Source: Bacteroidia bacterium
GTDB taxonomy: Bacteria > Bacteroidota > Bacteroidia > B-17B0 > Aurantibacillaceae
Reading direction: 5' to 3'
Assembly (NCBI GenBank): GCA_016787705.1
Contig: JAEUTP010000008.1
Location: forward strand, 620,001-684,000
Length of the DNA: 64,000 bases
Shown here: piece by piece, positions 59,658 through 64,000 of the stretch
How the letters are laid out: each line of letters opens with the position of its first letter
Numbering within the stretch: the first letter of the stretch is position 1
Made by a program: the position numbers and the translations under genes
The notes under the pieces: model-generated
Seen by the model: only the letters and a program-made list of their open reading frames with translations
Told to the model about the DNA's origin: nothing
The model's database searches: none

Positions 59658-62600
59658 CTAATTTACCGGATTACGGATATAGTCCCAAGGAATACTTTTA
59701 ATATTATAAGCATCCTTGAACCATTCACTTGATAATTGATTTGCATTTGTTTCAGTCCAAAAGTGATTATGTCCATCAAAGTCATGTATTGTAGCTGAAT
59801 TTAAACTAGCTGGGGCAATTGCACCATAAAAGCCTAATATTCCATATTTTTTTGCTTGCAAAATATGTCCATACTCATGTCTCAAAAGCTGAATTGTTGC
59901 ATCTTTAGAGCGGCCCCTTTCGGCACTAAAATCAATATAAATTCCCACCCCCGGATACGTTATCCCTCCTCCGTAAGGCATATAGTGTACATTTTCTCCG
60001 GCAAATTTTAATTGACCTTTAATATTATATAGATTATCATATTTATTTTCTGCCCCTAAATCCTGTACACGATAAGCATAAACCCAAGCAATAACTTCTT
60101 TTTCCGCGTCCTTAAGAAGTTTCTTAAAATCTTTTGGCCCGGAATAATTTCTTGCAGCCATAGAACTTGTAGTATACCATTCATGGTGTACATTAGATGC
60201 TTCAATAGTAGCTATGAAATAAAGATGCTGACCGGCCAAAGATTCTCTCGCATCTTTTTCTTCGGATTCAGCACTTTCATGAGAAGCGTTTAAACCACCT
60301 GTTTTAGTTTTGATAGTGCCAGGGCCGGTTGATATATTTCCATCAAAAGCATCTTTCCAAATAGCAGATCCTCCTCCATCATTTACGGTACCGTATGATG
60401 AAGGACTAAAGAAAGAACCGATACTTGACATGCCGCTTACAAAAGAGCCACCCGGGCCTGAACTTCCCCAAAAGGTATTTAATGCTGCGCCTCCAATGCC
60501 GGCAACAGTTGCATAACCCGATGGATCGGTATATTTGAGTGGGTTATTTAAACAATAACTGTATTTATTATAGCCTTGCGTACTCTTTTCATTCTGTAAA
60601 ATGGGGTCAACGCTCAGCATGCGGCCAAGAATTGGATCATACATTCGTCCGTTCATATTAATAAGATTGAAGCTTTCTAACATTTCATGTCCTGTGTATC
60701 CACGGCTCAACCAACTTGGTAAAACGTTTAGGCTATTATAGGCCCACGTATTTGCATTTCTTCTTCTACCCCAGGCATCAAAGTTCTGTTCAGCAACAAT
60801 AACTCCAAATTTATTTGTTACTGTTAATATACTGCCCAGATGATCGTAATAAGGGTAATAAATGTTTTTAGAAACACCTTGTTCAACTTGTATTGCACAT
60901 ATTCCACTTGGCGCATTAATATAATTAACTGTTTGTAGAATTGTGCTACTATTGTCTAATTCTATCTGGCAATTATTTAAATACAATCGTCGCATAAAAG
61001 AATTACCGTTTAAAATAAATTCTGTTTGCATTCTGTCTTTTGTCGGGCCATATGTAATTTCAATTTCGTTTGGCCCTTCAGTAATATGTTTTGTTTTATC
61101 AAAAAGTGTATAGGTTATATCTTGTTGAATATTACTAATAATATTATTCGAATTTCCAACATCCTTAACCTGATTATGTTTTTGTGAATCATAAACATAA
61201 TTACCAGCATCAAATTTGTTTGTTATATTCCCCTTATTGTCATAACCGATTGTTAAAGGGTTTATATTATTAAGCTTTGTTTGCGTTAAACGATCTAAAT
61301 TATCATATTGATATTCTTCGACATTACCTTTTATATTGTCTGTTATCTTTTTGAGATTTCCTGTTTGATTATCTATATCAAAAATAAGGTTTTGTTTATT
61401 GCCTGCAATAAAACTTTGAGGGATATTTATATTGTTATACGAATGCACGCTCTGTATCCCATTCCCTCGTGTAATTTTTGTATAATTACCCAAGTGATCT
61501 AATTCATCTGCTTTCCATAATTGTTCATTAGTACCATCAACATTAATACTTAAAGGATAACCTAAATTATTATAACTTCTTTTAATTGTGAAATTATTCG
61601 GATAGATTTGTTTAATAACGCGATTTAAATTGTCATAAAAAAATTGATTAGAATAAGTTATTCCATTAATTTTTTCATCTGACTTAATAACACGACCATA
61701 ATTATCATACGTATAAATAAATTGTGTGTTATTACTTAATAAAATGTTATCAATCTGACCTTTACCATTACCATTATTTTTATAAGTATAATTATACGTA
61801 TCCGGCCCAATTGTTTCTGTTATTAACCTGCCTAATCCATCATAAACATAAGTACAAGTTGTTCCTTTGGCATCTAAATAACTCGTTTTTTGTCCATAAG
61901 CATTATAATTAAATTGTTTAGTACCGGAATTTTTTTCTATTTCCTGATATAAAAAATCAAAAGCATCGTACACCAGTGTTTTAATTACAGTACCATTCAG
62001 TTTTGTTTCTTTAAGCTTTTCATTACTGTAATAATTATATTCTAATGTGCCTCCATTATCAGTTGCTTCGATTAATTTGTCAGCTTTATCTAACTTTTGA
62101 GTTGTAATTTTACCGGACGGATCGGTAGTTGTGATTATCATATCGCCCGTAGCAGTAATATAATTATAAGCATAATTTGTTGTATTGTTTATATTTCCAT
62201 CACTTAAATTAGTTGACAAAAGCTCATTTAAAACAGTGCCGTAATTATTTGTTTTAATTAACATTGTTGCCGAAGGTGGTGGCGGTACAAAAAATGGACC
62301 GAATTCCTTTTTTACATTTCCGTAGATGTCATAATCCTTTAAATTTGAGATGTTACCACTAAACCCTTCAAGGTCTGTTTTAATTACACGATCATTTATA
62401 TCGTAGTAATTACGAGTTGTAGGATTACCGGTTGACTTAATTTCTGTAAAATAACTTGTTAGATCCGCATTAACAGGTTTAGGATCTCCGGTTTGTACAT
62501 TGTTAGTAGTGTACCAGTATGTATCTTGATTTATAGCATTTCCATTCGGGTCAATTGTTTTTTTCAGACGTCCAAAATAATCGTACTGCATTTGTGTTAC

Positions 62601-64000
62601 TAAACCATCCGCAGCAGTAGTTTTAACAGGAACTCCAAATTTAAAGTTATAATCTATATGTTTTACATATCCCAGGGGTGATACTTCCTGAACCACTAAC
62701 CTGAATTTAGGATCATAACTTAGTGTGGTAATTATTTGTCCGGGGTTTGTTGGATCATTTGGAGCGCTAATAGAACTTTGTATTAGTACTCCAGTATTGG
62801 CATCATAAGTTTTGCTGGTAACCACTGATTTAAGTTGTGAGGGTTCTGTAATTTGTGTATTTACATGTCCCTTTGAAACATCATAAACCAAATTTATTGT
62901 TTTTACTTGAAAAGGGGTTTGTCCTGCATAAGAGTTTTGAGTTGTTACAGTCTGAGGCATATTTGGCAACCAAGAACCTGCATTTACATAATTTGTGTAA
63001 TCAATAACTGTTTGTTTTTTACCTACTATTGAGGTGAAATCCTGAGTAATATTTCCATTTGCATCATATAAATAAGTAGAGTTAGTTGTAATGTTTCTAA
63101 CAACATTTAAATTAGATTTACTGCTTAACCGAACTTCATATCTTTTTCTCAAAGTAATATTTAATATGCCGGGTTGATTTTTATTTATAATAGTGTATGA
63201 CTGAGTTTCTGTATTTAAATTTTGTGCTGCTGAATACATTTTTTTCTGATATGGTAATTTCACAAAAAAATTAGGGTCAACAATAAAAGTTTGTTCGAGC
63301 GTTTTATTCGTTAATGCATCCGCAGAAACTACTTTTTTAAATCCTAAGAAGCCTTTACCATGTTTATTTACTAAAAGATCTTCATAAAAATAATTAACTG
63401 TTTCGCTTGTATAACTTCCATTTAGATTAGCGCCATTAGTAAAAGTAATAGCTGTTACGATATTAAAAGGAAAATTAACTCTTATAGTTGGATAAGAAAA
63501 TATTGTTGAGCTTTTAGTATAGTTATTTTTAGCAATGGTTGAATAAGTAAAATCAGTTCGCTTATTCATTCCATCAACTGTTTTTGTAATAAACTTATTT
63601 TGATATTTATGCTTAAAATAAATAATCTGAAAAAACGGGCCATTTGTGCAGCCTTTTCTATAAATTATATCATTATAGCCATCGCCATCAAAATCTCCTA
63701 CGCTGTAAAAAGGTATTTTACTTGGATCAGAATCAAATAAATCATCCGGATCTGTATTAGGGTTAAAACAATTTGCGGCGGCAGCTCCATCGTAATCATA
63801 ATCACATAAAGGATGTAAATAATCTTTATTTGGCGGCATACCACAAATATTTGTGGCGTCAGGTGCTGGAGCAACGCCAATAGTTCCGTAATTTTCGTAA
63901 AGTATTCCTTTAGTTAAATTTTGTCCTAAAATAACCTCCGCTGTTACATCTAAATTTGAATATGTTTCTATTTTTACAAGGTCAGATATTCCATCAGCAT
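59658..64000 (-). CDS. Large FG-GAP/RHS repeat protein with zinc-peptidase-like tip, N-terminus outside window
   Basis: The frame is open to the window edge (the ATG at 63839 is internal), leaving at least 1447 residues. An FG-GAP/VCBS segment (DADGISDLVKI, VGDFDGDGYNDIIYRKG) precedes a TcdB/SpvB-like middle (NYFYEDLLVNKHGKGFLGFKK), then many YD repeats (YNAYGQKTSYLDAKG, YVYDGLGRLITE, YDNLDRLTQTKL). The RHS core ends YSYCLNNPLKYTDPSG (DPSG at 60516-60527). The tip of about 285 residues after DPSG contains RHEYGHILQAKKYG (HEYGH at 59865-59879) and later FWTETNANQL, a likely third zinc ligand, so it looks like a metallopeptidase toxin or effector domain. No T9SS tail is present. Two paralogous lipoprotein genes follow by four bases. 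Confidence 0.9.
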   Translation of the reverse strand, partial: ADGISDLVKIETYSNLDVTAEVILGQNLTKGILYENYGTIGVAPAPDATNICGMPPNKDYLHPLCDYDYDGAAAANCFNPNTDPDDLFDSDPSKIPFYSVGDFDGDGYNDIIYRKGCTNGPFFQIIYFKHKYQNKFITKTVDGMNKRTDFTYSTIAKNNYTKSSTIFSYPTIRVNFPFNIVTAITFTNGANLNGSYTSETVNYFYEDLLVNKHGKGFLGFKKVVSADALTNKTLEQTFIVDPNFFVKLPYQKKMYSAAQNLNTETQSYTIINKNQPGILNITLRKRYEVRLSSKSNLNVVRNITTNSTYLYDANGNITQDFTSIVGKKQTVIDYTNYVNAGSWLPNMPQTVTTQNSYAGQTPFQVKTINLVYDVSKGHVNTQITEPSQLKSVVTSKTYDANTGVLIQSSISAPNDPTNPGQIITTLSYDPKFRLVVQEVSPLGYVKHIDYNFKFGVPVKTTAADGLVTQMQYDYFGRLKKTIDPNGNAINQDTYWYTTNNVQTGDPKPVNADLTSYFTEIKSTGNPTTRNYYDINDRVIKTDLEGFSGNISNLKDYDIYGNVKKEFGPFFVPPPPSATMLIKTNNYGTVLNELLSTNLSDGNINNTTNYAYNYITATGDMIITTTDPSGKITTQKLDKADKLIEATDNGGTLEYNYYSNEKLKETKLNGTVIKTLVYDAFDFLYQEIEKNSGTKQFNYNAYGQKTSYLDAKGTTCTYVYDGLGRLITETIGPDTYNYTYKNNGNGKGQIDNILLSNNTQFIYTYDNYGRVIKSDEKINGITYSNQFFYDNLNRVIKQIYPNNFTIKRSYNNLGYPLSINVDGTNEQLWKADELDHLGNYTKITRGNGIQSVHSYNNINIPQSFIAGNKQNLIFDIDNQTGNLKKITDNIKGNVEEYQYDNLDRLTQTKLNNINPLTIGYDNKGNITNKFDAGNYVYDSQKHNQVKDVGNSNNIISNIQQDITYTLFDKTKHITEGPNEIEITYGPTKDRMQTEFILNGNSFMRRLYLNNCQIELDNSSTILQTVNYINAPSGICAIQVEQGVSKNIYYPYYDHLGSILTVTNKFGVIVAEQNFDAWGRRRNANTWAYNSLNVLPSWLSRGYTGHEMLESFNLINMNGRMYDPILGRMLSVDPILQNEKSTQGYNKYSYCLNNPLKYTDPSGYATVAGIGGAALNTFWGSSGPGGSFVSGMSSIGSFFSPSSYGTVNDGGGSAIWKDAFDGNISTGPGTIKTKTGGLNASHESAESEEKDARESLAGQHLYFIATIEASNVHHEWYTTSSMAARNYSGPKDFKKLLKDAEKEVIAWVYAYRVQDLGAENKYDNLYNIKGQLKFAGENVHYMPYGGGITYPGVGIYIDFSAERGRSKDATIQLLRHEYGHILQAKKYGILGFYGAIAPASLNSATIHDFDGHNHFWTETNANQLSSEWFKDAYNIKSIPWDYIRNPVN

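Noticed and set aside
1..64000. tRNA, rRNA, prophage, transposase, CRISPR or origin
   Set aside because: No cloverleaf, transposase, integrase, phage structural gene or repeat-spacer array was recognised; spacers are all under 200 bases.

Overview
The window is an AT-rich stretch of a Bacteroidota chromosome. The evidence is a fused LpxC-FabZ protein, type IX secretion (T9SS) cargo of both sorting classes (short type A C-terminal domains and the longer gliding-type CHU_C type B domain), a PorP/SprF-OmpA pair behind a giant adhesin, PKD-repeat surface proteins, and promoter elements of the Bacteroidota form TAnnTTTG near start codons instead of strong Shine-Dalgarno sites. I cannot name the genus. 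No rRNA, tRNA, CRISPR array, prophage or insertion sequence was seen, and no gene-free stretch exceeds 300 bases.

Layout. 1-2166: the end of a SET-domain gene, then pth and holB. 2227-7126: surface and lipoproteins with PKD repeats, plus an ECF sigma factor coupled to a membrane partner that carries a beta-barrel-like C-terminus. 7188-15712: a T9SS surface operon (small secreted protein, 1609-residue adhesin, PorP/SprF, OmpA-type protein), closed by a clear terminator. 15836-25291: cinA, DUF4197, a UbiD-family decarboxylase, a DUF4421-like protein, an MscS channel, a MazG-like hydrolase, then hemB, an orphan SiaB-like protein, shikimate kinase and a possible polymorphic-toxin-23-like protein. 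25358-32776: a lytic transglycosylase-like lipoprotein, a 1.06-kb-codon surface protein with a glycine-rich region, a double-thioredoxin protein translationally coupled to a polytopic membrane protein, and a small T9SS cargo protein. 32838-43359: an ABC system whose permease is fused to an M1 peptidase, a second ABC ATPase, lpxA, lpxC-fabZ, a helix-hairpin-helix protein and an amino-acid permease.

43429-49467 is a signalling cassette: a 1564-residue PAS/GAF sensor with a PP2C (SpoIIE) phosphatase end, then SiaC-like, SiaB-like and second SiaC-like proteins. It looks like a SiaABC-type partner switch with two phospho-targets around one kinase. 49521-57175 holds a DUF4349-like protein, holA, a TPR sensor kinase, a YifB-type ATPase and hemA. 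57298-64000 is accessory: small membrane and secreted proteins, a T9SS-tagged miniature protein with a YD-like motif, two tandem paralogous lipoproteins, and a large FG-GAP/RHS protein running off the window. The RHS tip carries an HEYGH zinc-peptidase motif. The lipoproteins lie immediately downstream, and an exactly repeated 61-bp junction shows recombination there. This RHS locus and the SiaABC-like cassette are the two most interesting parts of the window.
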